A stretch of 64,000 nt of DNA from Hyaloperonospora brassicae (GCA_947650285.1 CANTFL010001466.1:62001-126000), one strand, 5' to 3'; positions 11,048-21,244 are shown, counted from the stretch's first letter. Numbers and translations: made by a program. The notes: generated by a model not told the origin, from the sequence alone.

Positions 11048-11669
11048 TTGCACAAGTACAGTGCGAATTACGCAGATATGGCTCGTCCATTATCCAATCT
11101 CCTTAAAAGGATGTGGAATGGTGCTGGACTAGCAATAATTATGATGCTTTTCAAGCAGTAAAGGAGAGTCTCCTTCATGCGCCAATCTTGGCTTTGCCTG
11201 ATCCTGATCGATCTTTTAGTGTCGTCTGTGACGCATCTGACTTTGCCATAGGCAGCGCTCTGTTACAGACAGATTATGATGGAAGGGAACGCGTAATTGC
11301 GTTTTCGTCTCGGCAGCTGAAGGCTGCAGAAAAGAACTATCATGTTCATGACAAAGAGCTACTTGCAATGAAGTATGCTCTCGTCAAATTCAGAGTTCAT
11401 CTTCTTGGCTCTAAGCCGTTGTGATCTATACAGATCATGCTTCACTACGCACTGCGATCCAGTCGCCTCAACTCTCTCAGAGAATGGATCGTTGTCTTTA
11501 CTTCTTTGCCGAGTACAACTTCGAGGTGAAGTATAAGCCAGGCAACCAGAATGCTTCGGCATTGCGTTGTCACGCAGGCCTGACTATGAGCTTGCTCATG
11601 TTACGACTCTGTCGTCGTCGGTCACTGACCTCATCCGTACGGCATATGCCAAGGATGAACACTGTGTAG
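11048..11669 (+). pseudogene. RNase H of gypsy element 1, broken
   Basis: The Ty3-type RNase H shows SFSVVCDASDFAIGSALLQ (first catalytic Asp), RQLKAAEKNYHVHDKELLA (catalytic Glu) and, after a one-base frame change at about 11,424, IYTDHASL (second Asp) and EYNFEVKYKPGNQNASALR. The last string corresponds to the usual ADALSR end of this domain. The domain would remove RNA from the RNA-DNA hybrid. The frame change makes it non-functional as written. Confidence 0.85.
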
Positions 11670-11773
11670 CTCTGCTACGTGCTCTAGGGAGCGAGGAGCT
11701 TAAGGACTCGGACATAGAATTGTCGGCACGATTACGTGCGAGCTTACATCGACATTCTATCGACCAGGGCTAG

Positions 11774-12622
11774 TTGTGCTATAGCACGGATGTGGAGGAT
11801 ACCCCTCGTATCGTTGTCCCTCATGATGAGGAGTTGAAGTATCGGATCCTCTATGAGGCACATGACACTGCGTTGAGTAGTCATCTCGGTCGTGAGAAGA
11901 CCTACGGCTCAGTTCGCCAATGCTATTGGTGGCCCAAACTATACACATGGGTGAGCACATATGTGCGTACGTGTGAAACGTGCCAACGGGTGAAACCCTC
12001 ACCTCACGCGGCCGCGCCGCTGGCTAGTTTGCCTATACCCAAGGAGTGTTGGAAGTCCATCAGTATTAACTTTCTGTTCGGATTACCGAAGGATTCGTAT
12101 GGCAATACGGGTATTGTGGTCTTTGTTGACCGTTTGAGCAAGATGGCTTATTTAGCGGCGGTGCCAGATACCATTGATGGTGAAGGTACAGCTACGATGT
12201 TTATTGATCGCGTGTTTCGACAACACGGTTTGCAGTTGGCAATTGTCTCTGATAGAGATCCTTGCTTCACTGGGAAGTTTTGGAAGTCCATCTTCAATGT
12301 GCTCGGCACACGTTTGGACATGTCCAAAGCGGATCATCCGCAGAGTGATGGTCAAACCGAGCGAGTGAATCGCATCATCGGTGACATCTTGCGCATTGTT
12401 TGCGCTGAAACGCCTAAGCGTTAATCTTCGATGCTTCCTGTCGTTGAGTTTGCGTTGAATAACGCCGTGCATGCCTCCACCGGCTACACACCGTTTTATG
12501 TGAATGGGCTCACACACCCTCGCGTTCCGTTAACGCTACCACTGCGTGGTCCAGGCTTGGTGGGGGAGGAGTTGCCGATCGGCTTGCTGATATCAGCCCT
12601 TCTACTGTTCAAAAACAGGTAA
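11774..12622 (+). pseudogene. Integrase of gypsy element 1, catalytic Asp lost
   Basis: The N-terminal HHCC zinc module is seen as EAHDTALSSHLGREKT followed by TCETCQRVKPS. The catalytic core follows. The first Asp of the D,D-35-E triad lies in an IxxDFxFGLP motif, and here that motif reads SISINFLFGLP, so Asp is replaced by Asn. The second Asp (AIVSDRDPCF) and the Glu (SDGQTERVNR) are kept. A TAA at 12,422-12,424 interrupts the core's end, and the frame resumes at 12,431 with LPVVEFALNNAVHASTGYTPF, the conserved GKxT-like region. The protein would join cDNA to chromosomal DNA; this copy should be inactive on both counts. Confidence 0.9.
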
Positions 12623-12642
12623 GCGAGTTTCTCGCAACTCGA

Positions 12643-13410
12643 TTGAATGTCTTACGACATGTGCGTGACGCACTGGCTGATAGCCAAGACAATCAAAAGG
12701 AACAAGCTGATGCTAAAGGCAGAGGTTGTATTGAACGTTATGAGGTCGTAGATCAAGTTCTAATCAATGCTAAAAACCTACCTACAAATCTATTGTCTGC
12801 TGTCTTTAAGCCAAAGTTGCGCCCGCGCTTCATTGGACCATTCACTGTCGTCGCCAAGAAGGGACATGCGTATACCCTCAACCTTCCGCGCAAACCGCGC
12901 ACACACCCCGTGTTCTACGTTGGCTTGCTTAAGCCGTATCGGGATCCGTCCCACGTGAACTTGGAGGCGCTTGCGCCGGGTAGGTCGGCCTTGCCATCGG
13001 TTGCTAAATTTGTATCAGGAGGTCAAGCTGAGCCTTCATCCGGGCTTGGCCCAACTCCAACGCCTGGACACGGGCTCGCATCGCGTCAACCGCACTCTGG
13101 GTCTTACCCAATGTCTCACGGAGACCACTCAGCTCGAGAAGCATCTTCTCATGCTCCTCCTCCGGTATACCGACCACCTCCGACGCTGCTCGATGAGCAA
13201 GGGAACCGCCAGTTCCATGTGGAGCGACTGCTGAAACGACGTCATCGTCAGGGTCAATACCAGTATCTGGTGAAGTGGCGAGGTTACCTGGAGTCGGAGA
13301 GCTCGTGGGAGTTTGAGACACCCCTTCAGCAGGATTGCCCATACGCCGTGGATGTTTTTGAACATTGTGGCAGGGGTCATCCTTCGACCGAGAGCGCTTC
13401 TCGCCAGTAG
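12643..13410 (+). CDS. Integrase C-terminus with chromodomain, gypsy element 1
   Basis: This uninterrupted 255-codon frame begins after the integrase core. It contains the SH3-like GPF module (RPRFIGPFTVVAKKGHAYTL, KPRTHPVFYVGLLKPY) and, near the end, a chromodomain (EQGNRQFHVERLLKRRHRQG, then YLVKWRGYLESESSWE). Such chromodomains are thought to steer integration towards modified histones. The last 407 bases (13,004-13,410) are also open on the opposite strand as part of the antisense ORF. In this copy it lacks its own start and belongs to the broken pol polyprotein. Confidence 0.85.
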   Translation: MNVLRHVRDALADSQDNQKEQADAKGRGCIERYEVVDQVLINAKNLPTNLLSAVFKPKLRPRFIGPFTVVAKKGHAYTLNLPRKPRTHPVFYVGLLKPYRDPSHVNLEALAPGRSALPSVAKFVSGGQAEPSSGLGPTPTPGHGLASRQPHSGSYPMSHGDHSAREASSHAPPPVYRPPPTLLDEQGNRQFHVERLLKRRHRQGQYQYLVKWRGYLESESSWEFETPLQQDCPYAVDVFEHCGRGHPSTESASRQ

Positions 13411-14230
13411 TGGTGGAGGCAGGTGGGTAGTTGGGTACCTCTTAACCAACACCCACATCAATCGGCACAGCTGGAGCATAGAGTGTGCGAGTTTGCAACT
13501 GGCCTCTGGCCTTCAGCTTGGCGTATTCACTACGAAGCTTTTGTTCTAGACGAACATCTGCCACATCGGCACTTGCTCTGAGAGCTAACACGCTGATGAG
13601 GTGTCGTTTCCGATGCACCCATCGAAAAAAAGCTTTGTCTTCTTCCTCCTGAGATTCGCCTGCGAATAAGAGGATGAGTATACCCTTCATCGGTGGAACC
13701 GGTGCACCCCGTGCTTGCGTGCCAAGTCGCAACTTGTATTGACTTTGAGTCGTCAAGTGGGGTTGCAGGTACCTCTCACGAAGTGCCTGTCGACTCGCCA
13801 CCTCATCAGAAGATGTAGGCTCAGCGCCAATGGCCCACGTTACCAAAGAACGACCTGTCGTTTGGCGTATACGCTCTTCCATATTCAGTGGTGTGAACAG
13901 ATAGCCACGACGACCCTCAAGGGTTTCAGCAAGCTGCATACGGCGCTGAGCGCTCTCTTCTCGTTGGATAGGCAACTGTAGTTGCTCATCGAGCGGATTA
14001 GTAATGATGGCATCGGCCACGATAAGTGTTTGATGCGGCGCCGATGGCGAGTTGGCTTCGCCACGTTCGGCAACTGGGTTTGGTGCAATATGAGGCGATG
14101 CCTCTTGCACTGGTGTGTTGGATATTGTCCTCTCTTCGCCATGGATAATGGTATTGATACCATAGTCGTCGTCCACATCTATGCCGAGGTAGGACGAGAG
14201 AGTCGAGGACTCATGGGGTAGCGATGCCAT
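13004..14230 (-). pseudogene. Antisense ORF of gypsy element 1 (409 codons, one stop)
   Basis: On the minus strand, ATG at 14,230 starts a frame that runs to a TAG at 13,004-13,006 with only one internal stop, TAA at 13,442-13,444. It lies between the chromodomain and the 3' LTR and overlaps the chromodomain coding sequence by 407 bases. The same frame is also open upstream into the 3' LTR to 14,458. Visible features are an acidic N-terminus (GIDVDDDYG), a basic central stretch (FFRWVHRKRHL), a basic segment after the stop (TGEKRSRSKDD) that could be a nuclear signal, and a heptad-like C-terminus (EEEHEKMLLELSGLRETLGK and following) predicted by eye to be a coiled coil. No known domain was recognised. 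Antisense ORFs in this position are known from some plant Ty3/gypsy elements; their function is unsettled. Confidence 0.6.
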
Positions 14231-14326
14231 GGTGTTTTGAGTTTTGACAACCGTAAGGTTGAAGCGCACACACACCGTCCTCTTTGAGGAAAGTCTTCGA
14301 TTGACGTTTTGTGGTAACGTCAGTCT

Positions 14327-14338
14327 GGTGGGGGAGGG
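14327..14338 (+). promoter_or_regulatory. Polypurine tract, gypsy element 1
   Basis: GGTGGGGGAGGG lies directly before the TG that opens the 3' LTR. It is the expected plus-strand DNA priming site. Confidence 0.85.
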
Positions 14339-14871
14339 TGTTACGAAGTTACACGTCGACTGGTATTGGACAATAGGTGTGGTGCACGAAAGGGATGGGA
14401 TCCCATTTAAAGTGATTTTAGAACACAGTATCAATTGTTGAAGACTGATGTCTGTCAACCATTGGTTACGAGATCTTTTGAGAGGTTTATTTATGAAATT
14501 AGCGAGTAGGTTAAGTACGTTGTTCTACAGTGTTCTTTTAGGCTAAAAAAAGAAATGAAATTCAGTTCCCATTTTGATCAACAAAAGACACGTGCCTCTC
14601 TGAGGCGTCTTGAGATCGTAAGGAAGAAGCAACGCCTTGTTAAGGCAGCTACTCTTTGTGCACTTAGTGCGTTTGGTTCTTTGAATCGTTTAATACCCCT
14701 GGAACAGGGACTGTAAGCTCTTTGAGCTTGTTGACTCTTTGAGTCGGGTGCTTTGAACCACCCTTTAGCTCTCGGAGCTGTTGACTCTTTGAATCGGGTT
14801 CGTAGAACCAAAGTTGCTCGTAAGAGCGTTCAGTCTTCCTCTGACTTAAGGGGCTGTGTAGCTCCGCTACA
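14339..14871 (+). repeat. 3' LTR of gypsy element 1
   Basis: It is the same length (533 bp) as the 5' LTR, with nine visible differences. Three of these are in the first nine bases (TGTTACGAA against TGTAACGGG). It ends GCTACA and is followed by the target duplication GCAAC at 14,872-14,876. The hairpin series is retained, with one stem broken near 14,749. Confidence 0.93.
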
Positions 14872-14876
14872 GCAAC
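14872..14876 (+). repeat. Target site duplication (right), GCAAC
   Basis: It is identical to 7,044-7,048, on the other side of element 1. Confidence 0.85.
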
Positions 14877-15484
14877 TCTTAACACCGTGCCCTACCACCC
14901 TCACAGTGTCCGCCAAGTACGATGATGTAAGGAGCGTCAGTTGACCACAGTTACAACAGCTGCCTAATGCCGAGCGGTCTTGATTGCCAGTCTGTGGTCT
15001 ATAGTACACGTGCCGAACCAATCTCCCGATTCATTATTCTGGCGAGTCGTACAGCATATCCCAGCCTCGACTGGGTAGCACTCGCACTACGACACTCATG
15101 ATGAAATCGTAGGTTTGTCGTATCATCAACGAGTCCGTCTATCACCACACGTTTTAGCACGGCGTCTATGTTGACGTGATCGCAATTTTGCCTGAACTGA
15201 CATCACTGTGGAGCTAATGGCAGTCGTCAGTACGCTCCGATTCCTCCTTATATCTACGTACGTGCATCTTTTTAGCGTTGGGATTCTACAATGTGGTCTA
15301 GATTCGTTGTCGCACTGGTGTAGCACTTCGGACTTCCTGGCCCTCACACGAGGATCACGATTGGACCAATACTGCGGATGGTACTCGGTTACCAAAGTGG
15401 CGTCATTATCCTCGCTAGCACGTTCCTGGCGCACTCTGATCCTGGTCACCTTGACTTGTTTTTTAGCCACCGACTGCACGTCTC
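14877..15484. other. No gene recognised
   Basis: This is the original flank of the insertion of element 1. Its open frames are short and domain-free. Confidence 0.4.
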
Positions 15485-15757
15485 ATGTCTTTTGAGCCAT
15501 TCACTTGGCACGTCTGTGTCGTAGCTACCGCAAAATTGAACTTCGCTGATGCTCTGAGCAGATCGAATAGCGTTGTAGCACACAGCGTGAAGCATGATAA
15601 GACCATTGAAGTCAATGAACGCAGCTACGATCTTTTCCTGATCGCGGATGCCCATTTTTTGCCTCTTTCGAGACTTGACGAGATAGTAGTGCGTCGCCAC
15701 GGAGCAGAGAGATCTCTTACTTCAACCAGGGCATCTGGATGTGATGTACAGTACTAG
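15485..15757 (+). pseudogene. Retroelement RNase H tail remnant
   Basis: At 15,530-15,562 the frame reads AKLNFADALSR, matching the conserved end of Ty3/gypsy RNase H domains (N-x-x-ADALSR). The rest of the frame is not clearly conserved. No LTRs belonging to it were found, so this is a worn fragment of an older, different element. Confidence 0.5.
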
Positions 15758-16775
15758 CGAGTTTTTGCTGCGCCAATAAAAATGACTGGATGACTGCTGA
15801 TCTTTGTCTACTGGTCTTGTCAACCGCACTACCGCAGAAACTGTATCAGGAACCTTGCAAAGGCTCGCAAGTCAGTTGGAATGCACTCGACGCCTTTCCC
15901 TCAAAGCGCAAGGCTTTGTTACCGCAGTCGAGTACGTGGGTCAAAAACGTACACGGGTCAGTCGCTTGTCTTCGTACACAAGACTTCAGCATCTCAAGTC
16001 GTCACGTCAATTGTGTGTAGTGCCTTCAGCTGTCTACTCTTTGCAAATACAGCATAGATGTGCTGTAGTAGCCAAGCTTACGATGAAAACCGCGCTGTGC
16101 ACCCCATGGCACCCACGACACGCTTTTTTTGTGCCGAACGTCGCAGCTATCTACGATACTGACGTCTGGCGCCGGTATGAGACCTCCTAGTCAGACATTC
16201 CAGCTCATTTAGCTACTCGACTAAGAACCGCGTCGCGTCCGATCGATAGGAGCGACACTAGAAAAAGCTGGTGGTTACGTAAGGATCGAATTGACTCGCT
16301 TCATCACGATTTTCGTCTTGAAATGACCTGTCAAGATGCTTGGCAACCCGATATGAAGTACAGCTGAATATGGAGATTCCGGCACACTCTGGTCAGTGTA
16401 CAAACGAAGTCAGTATCGCAGCTCGTTAGGCATTGAATTCGTGTCCCATTCATAACTCATCCACGTGTCGGAACGGTCGTCGCCGGTCACGGTTTGAGCT
16501 GTGCATCGAGCATCACCATGCGTCGGACAATTCTCGATTTGTATCTCTGGATAGAAAAGTGATACCGAACAGAACGAGAAGCGTACTACCGGCGTCTCGT
16601 TCAGCCGACTTCTCCGGACACTGTCGCCATAGTTGTAGCTGTGCGGCGTAGGCAGTCCCACTGATAAATGACTCAGTATCTCATATACAGTTGTCTCGAA
16701 TCGTGCACGCGCCTTCTGTGGCGTTGTCAGGATGATGTTTGTAAATATATATAATCGCTGGATCTGGCCACAACT
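15758..16775. other. Decayed region, probably retroelement debris
   Basis: Overlapping frames at 15,790-16,190 and 16,433-16,651 have no assignable domain. A string near 16,164 (TCTGGCGCCG...GAGACCT) recurs near 22,502 (TCTGGCGCCGAGATAAGACCT), which hints at a shared dispersed repeat. Confidence 0.3.
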
Positions 16776-17012
16776 TTGAAGGCGGTAAAGAAACTTCAAC
16801 AGAAAGTCATCAAGTCCGTGGAATGCATGCCGGGGACTGTGTCATCGGTAGACGATATTGTTATACTTGCACCATCGTCAAGCTCGACAAAGTTGCCAAT
16901 GCGATCGACTTTGTCAGGTATTGCTTTGCTCAGTTTGCATTGGTGCCACAGCATGTGCGGGTCACGACTATTGTGTGTCGCATCTGTCGGTGTCGCACAT
17001 GTGGTGATATGA
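16776..17012 (+). pseudogene. Possible reverse transcriptase active-site remnant
   Basis: The frame contains SVDDIVILAP around 16,845-16,875, which resembles the Y-V-D-D box of LTR-retrotransposon RTs with Tyr changed to Ser. The surrounding residues are not convincing, so this is weak. A chance match is possible. Confidence 0.25.
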
Positions 17013-17594
17013 TGAGGTTAATGGCTGTTTGGTGCAATGTCGAATTTCGATGAAAAACGCACTCATTGACGGGACGGTACTTGTCAATTAATAGGCACTT
17101 CTCGATGGGTAGGGCTTGTCTTGCAGCTTATACTGTAGACAATGCGAAGGTTAATGTACGTACACGCTGGGCCTGCTACACAGTCGTGCATCGACATGCA
17201 AAGGTCATAATGGATCCAAGGAGAGCTACACTGACGACTTACATACCATCTTTACGGAGGTCGACAAATGGTCTGCCTACAGACTAATGCCTACAAGACC
17301 ATTCTGGGTGTGTAGATTGACAAAGTTGAAAGTGTCGGCACCTCAACGCATTTAATGTCGCACAAAGGGCATTTGCAACCGACAAACGCAATTGGAAACG
17401 ATCGATCACCACAAAACACAACACGGGGCAAAACGTATTTAAGGACCCTTCGAATTCAACTACGATATCTTGATTCGCCCACATCATTGTTGAACACGAG
17501 TGCAGTCGTACACTTAAATAGTAGTTGGCATGATCACGGATGAAGATGGCCAGTCCCATATGACGCGATCGAGGGTCGTCGTTGTAGAAACGGG
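17013..17594. other. No gene recognised
   Basis: This is the region downstream of the minus-strand secreted protein gene. Nothing is recognisable apart from possible 3' untranslated sequence. Confidence 0.35.
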
Positions 17595-17915
17595 TTAGGC
17601 AATACCGAAGCAGTGCGTGTTGCAGCATTCCGTGATGTTCGCACCAAAGTTGTCAGCAGCGGTACACTTTCTGTTTGCTACCTCGTAGACGAACCTGGGT
17701 TGGGCTCGCGCACAAAATTGGTTGCTGTCGCAGCTAATTAATGTACAAACATCTTGGCAGCACTTCGGAGAGTCCGTCGAGTGTACGCAAAACGCATCAA
17801 TTTTGTTGATCCACGTCGGATGGATGCCCGTACAAGTGCCGCTCTTTACGCAAGAGTTGACCGAAACAGCTGTGGAGGCGGCCACGGAGACGAATAGCAT
17901 GCCCTTGACCTTCAT
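17595..17915 (-). CDS. Small cysteine-rich secreted protein (candidate apoplastic effector)
   Basis: The predicted product has 106 residues. Residues 1-19 (MKVKGMLFVSVAASTAVSV) form a typical signal peptide: a basic start, then a hydrophobic core, then small residues. The mature part has 12 cysteines (22, 28, 43, 52, 53, 57, 62, 68, 84, 97, 98, 102), with two CC pairs and an even number suited to disulfides. No transmembrane segment, RXLR or LxLFLAK motif is seen. I chose the ATG at 17,915 because it opens directly onto the signal peptide and lies about 50 bases downstream of an Inr/FPR core promoter; the upstream part of the open frame is not protein-like. No intron is needed. No named family is recognised. 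Small cysteine-rich secreted proteins are a common class of oomycete secreted proteins acting outside host cells; the function here is inferred only from this architecture. Confidence 0.7.
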   Translation of the reverse strand: MKVKGMLFVSVAASTAVSVNSCVKSGTCTGIHPTWINKIDAFCVHSTDSPKCCQDVCTLISCDSNQFCARAQPRFVYEVANRKCTAADNFGANITECCNTHCFGIA

Positions 17916-17962
17916 ACGGGTGTTGATTCCTGCTGGGTGTGGTTGGGTGTGTTGAGTGCGGT

Positions 17963-17976
17963 GAAATTGAGAATGG
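17963..17976 (-). promoter_or_regulatory. Oomycete-type Inr + FPR core promoter
   Basis: Read on the minus strand the bases are CCATTCTCAATTTC. CCATTCT fits the initiator YCAYTYY, and the adjoining CAATTTC fits the flanking promoter element (MAWTTTNC). It lies 48-61 bases upstream of the ATG of the cysteine-rich protein, a normal distance for this class of promoter. Confidence 0.6.
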
Positions 17977-18231
17977 CACTGCCGATGACAACGTTTGGGG
18001 GTGGAGAGGGCTAGACGCCTAGTTACGAACTTGCGACACGACTGGTAGCCAATAAAAATATGTGAGTAAACAAGGGGTACATCATTGCGTGAATTCTTGT
18101 TACCTGCACACATTAAAAAATCAGGATTCGGTGGGTTGTGATAGCAGAATCCAGTGAGCTCGCCTTTCAGTCTGCTCTGATACGGACACCGCGTAAAACT
18201 TGAAGAGGGCCAGCAGCCGCGTGGCCGTATA

Positions 18232-18357
18232 TAGATGACAGGATGGGGGCCAATACAAACATTTGGCATAACAAGAATTGTACCATCGCATGGACACACT
18301 ACTCGCGCTGGATGATAACACTTCGGATTTTGTGGGTTGGGGACCAGCTGGCTCTGT
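18232..18357 (-). repeat. Diverged duplicated segment, copy A (Kazal-like residues)
   Basis: It is similar to 21,245-21,370, sharing for example TTTTGTGGGTTGGGGACCAG. On the minus strand both copies read SQLVPNPQN in the same frame. Copy A continues with CYHPARVVCPCDG and PNVCI, which loosely resembles the P-V-C-G-x-D-G-x-T-Y-x-N-x-C core of Kazal inhibitors. The match is imperfect, and the copy is probably a fragment. Confidence 0.4.
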
Positions 18358-18691
18358 GAGTCCTCCAGTCCTGTCTGCCCAGGATTACGGCAATGTACAA
18401 CTTTTATCATGGCCAGAGTCGTAGTCGTGGTGTCAAGTACGTCCATTATAATGATAACTAACGACTGATAAGTGTGACAAGAAGTACGGCCCGGGTATCG
18501 GGTCGACAACTAAAGGGCTCCGTAGAGCCAGGGGCGACGGCAACGAGGTCAGAGACCCTCCTACCAAAGCCAACTACGAGTCAATCATGACCGCTGGCGC
18601 GACCAAGTAGACTGGGGACATGCGTACCGCCGGAGCGGCAGCACGTACAACGCGGGTATGCTGCCATATAAGGCAACAAACCCCTTTAGGA

Positions 18692-19445
18692 CCGCTTGCG
18701 CGGCCCCCGACGTGGAGTGCGATCACCGAAGTGACTGCGTGGCGTGGAGAACGCCAACCCGCCATATATCTCTCCGAGGAGCTCAACCATCTGCGATGGT
18801 GGCCCCCTTCAGCCGCTTGCGCGGCCCCCGACGTGGAGTGCGATCACCGAAGTGACTGCGTGGCGTGGAGAACGCCAACCCGCCGTATATCTCTCCGAGG
18901 AGCTCAACCATCTGCGATGGTGGCCCCCTACAGCCGCTTGCGCGGCCCCCGACGTGGAGTGCGATCACCGAAGTGACTGCGTGGCGTGGAGAACGCCAAC
19001 CCGCCATATATCTCTCCGAGGAGCTCAACCATCTGCGATGGTGGCTCCCTTCAGCCGCTTGCGCGGCCCCCGACGTGGAGTGCGATCACCGAAGTGACTG
19101 CGTGGCGTGGAGAACGCCAACCCGCCGTATATCTCTCCGAGGAGCTCAACCATCTGCGATGGTGGCCCCCTACAGCCGCTTGCGCGGCCCCCGACGTGGA
19201 GTGCGATCACCGAAGTGACTGCGTGGCGTGGAGAACGCCAACCCGCCATATATCTCTCCGAGGAGCTCAACCATCTGCGATGGTGGCCCCCTACAGCCAC
19301 TTGCGCGGCCCCCGACGTGGAGTGCGATCACCGAAGTGACTGCGTGGCGTGGAGAACGCCAACCCGCCGTATATCTCTCCGAGGAGCTCAACCATCTGCG
19401 ATGGTGGCTCCCTACAGCCGCTTGCGCGGCCCCCGACGTGGAGTG
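18692..19445. repeat. 121-bp hairpin satellite, 6.2 copies, in 242-bp dimers
   Basis: CGCTTGCGCGGCCCCCGACG recurs at 121-bp steps from 18,693 to 19,419 (one copy has ACTTGC). Copies alternate CCATATAT and CCGTATAT strictly (A,G,A,G,A,G), which shows amplification as 242-bp pairs. Each unit contains five perfect short hairpins, for example at 18,772-18,781 (CTCC/GGAG), 18,787-18,799 (CCATC/GATGG), 18,812-18,825 (GCCGC/GCGGC), 18,844-18,855 (TCAC/GTGA) and 18,861-18,877 (TGGCGT/ACGCCA). Because 121 is not a multiple of three, the open frames that cross it on both strands are unlikely to be genes. Confidence 0.9.
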
Positions 19446-20796
19446 TGCGCTCGCCGCAGCGGCGACACGTGGCGCGGGGTACGCCTCCAGTCCGTAAAAC
19501 ACCCCTGCTAGGGCCGCTTGCGCGACCCGTCGGTCTCCTACGCCCACACCCGCGACTGCGAGTGCAGCGTGCCCGCGTCAGATCTTCGACCACGTCGGCT
19601 CCCCAAGGGGAGGATTCCCTCCGACGTGACTGCCCCGAAGGGAAAAAGACTGGCTTGAGCTGAACCGTGAAAATTTGGGAATCGAGGGCCAGAGTCGTAG
19701 TCGGGATCTTGGGCCAGGTCGATTGCCCACATAAACAGGGCTGTGAGTGAACCTGAACGTCGATTAGGTGCTTATGACTACGATATCGGTGTGCTTCTAC
19801 CTGGACTACATCATACTCCTCCTCGCTGGCTCAGTCTTCTTGGCTCTTGATACTGCGGGCATTACGGGGGACACTCAACAGAGGGCACGTGGAAACGGGT
19901 ATGCAGTCCTGAAGGGCAGACAGGGCGCGAAAATCGCAGAAAACGCCGGGTACCAAACCGATCACCCCCGATAGGCCGCTGGTGCACCTGGACGGTCCCG
20001 ATCAGAATCACGTTCTAGGCAAGTTCGCTCCGTGGGACCGAGAGTCGCGCTCGGTGACCGGACCGGCGACTTGGAAGCTGACGTAGAATAGCAGGAACTA
20101 GGTGGGGGTGACAACCGCTGTCGCCTTGCCCCACACCCCGGGGTCGCTAGATTGTTGCTTTCCTTTCGGTTTGCACGCCACGCTGCCTCCCCGTGGCGCA
20201 CGCAGCGGGAAGAAACCTCCTCCTCATGACCTGAGCCCCCCAGCGGGGGCCTTCCCGCCCAGGACAAGAGGACCGGTATACCGGCTCGTTGGAGGTCGTC
20301 GTCGCTTGGCCCTGTTGCCCGAAGGCGCAAATTGGGAAGTGCATAAACAGTGCTGTGGAAGCAGTCACTAGCGCGCGCGGGCTAACGCACGTGCAATCGC
20401 ACGACAACAGAGCGCAGGTACGTATGTTGATACCTCGGTTAGCTCTTGTAAATAGATTGGAGCAAAATGGTCTGCTCCAGGTCGACCAAGTATCGCTATT
20501 GAACGCCACCGGAGCTATCTACTCGTGTACAGGCTGGGTAAAAGCGCGTTTTGTTTTCGTGTTACAGTCGAAGCCATGATCCGGACTTAGGACCGCATTG
20601 GGGTCGGCCCCTGATTCAGTCTCCGTGACCAACCTCTGATTTTAGCGGAACAGATGGATAGACGCAGGAGGGCGCAACCACCAGCCAACGGAAGGAGGAG
20701 TTTCATGATCATCTATTGACATATTTAATGTGGACAAGAGGTCTGAAAAATCCTGAGCCAGGATATGAGCGCCGGTCGCGGCAGCGGATCGTGGCT
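19446..20796. other. GC-rich, hairpin-rich region without a gene
   Basis: It holds more short perfect inverted repeats, such as CGCCG-CAG-CGGCG near 19,450, CTCCCC-AA-GGGGAG near 19,598 and CCCCC-AGC-GGGGG near 20,239. Open frames here overlap on both strands and lack domains. Together with the satellite it may be part of a worn LTR or non-autonomous element. Confidence 0.5.
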
Positions 20797-20819
20797 GACA
20801 CCCGCGTAGGGCGGGTGTC
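20797..20819. repeat. Perfect 9-bp stem hairpin
   Basis: GACACCCGC and GCGGGTGTC are separated by GTAGG. It lies in the same hairpin-rich region as the 121-bp satellite. Confidence 0.7.
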
Positions 20820-21244
20820 CACGGGGCTCTTGAATCAGAAACCACCAGCCAACGGAAGCCGAAGTCATAAAACACTTTCCTTCGACAGTTTGAGCTGTTG
20901 CGCTCAAGGAACAGCGACATTGCTGATAGGGGGCGTTAACACGGTATGCCCCTCGCGACAGAAATGTCTAGGGAACGTATCTCTCAGCTCCAGGTAGAGC
21001 GGCACAACCTGGAGGACGGCAAGAGTGGCCTGGGACTGTTCGGCAGACCTGTAAGCCGTAGATTTATAGGGAGCCAGCCTGCACTTTCTTCCTCGCACCA
21101 TCGCATGACTGCGCTCCCTCCACTGCAAATTGAAATCAGGTTTTGGTGGGTCTTAACTCTCTGGCTCCGTGTACCTACGCTCCCAGTCTGCTTTTGATTG
21201 CGACACTGCAATCATAAGACGACCAGTAGACGCGTGGTCGAGAT

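Larger units (their letters stand above)
7049..14871 (+). mobile_element. Complete chromodomain Ty3/gypsy LTR retrotransposon (7.8 kb), coding-defective
   Basis: The element is delimited by two 533-bp LTRs, with PBS at 7,584, PPT at 14,327 and a GCAAC target duplication. The sense order is gag, protease, reverse transcriptase, RNase H, integrase and chromodomain, which is the Ty3/gypsy (Metaviridae) order with a C-terminal chromodomain as in chromovirus-type elements. All sense ORFs are interrupted. Several catalytic residues are changed: the protease has DFGAS, and the integrase has Asn for its first Asp. The LTRs differ at only nine positions that I could see (about 98.3% identity), so the insertion is fairly young. 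An antisense ORF occupies the 3' third of the element. The element could move only with proteins supplied in trans. Confidence 0.93.

Noticed and set aside
17916..18509. N-terminal extension of the cysteine-rich protein to 304 residues
   Set aside because: The extension would bury the signal peptide and crosses the Inr/FPR promoter and a repeat-derived segment; the internal ATG at 17,915 fits better.
18620..19593. Long overlapping frames over the 121-bp satellite
   Set aside because: The period is not a multiple of three, so all frames cycle through the same DNA; frames are open on both strands without conservation.
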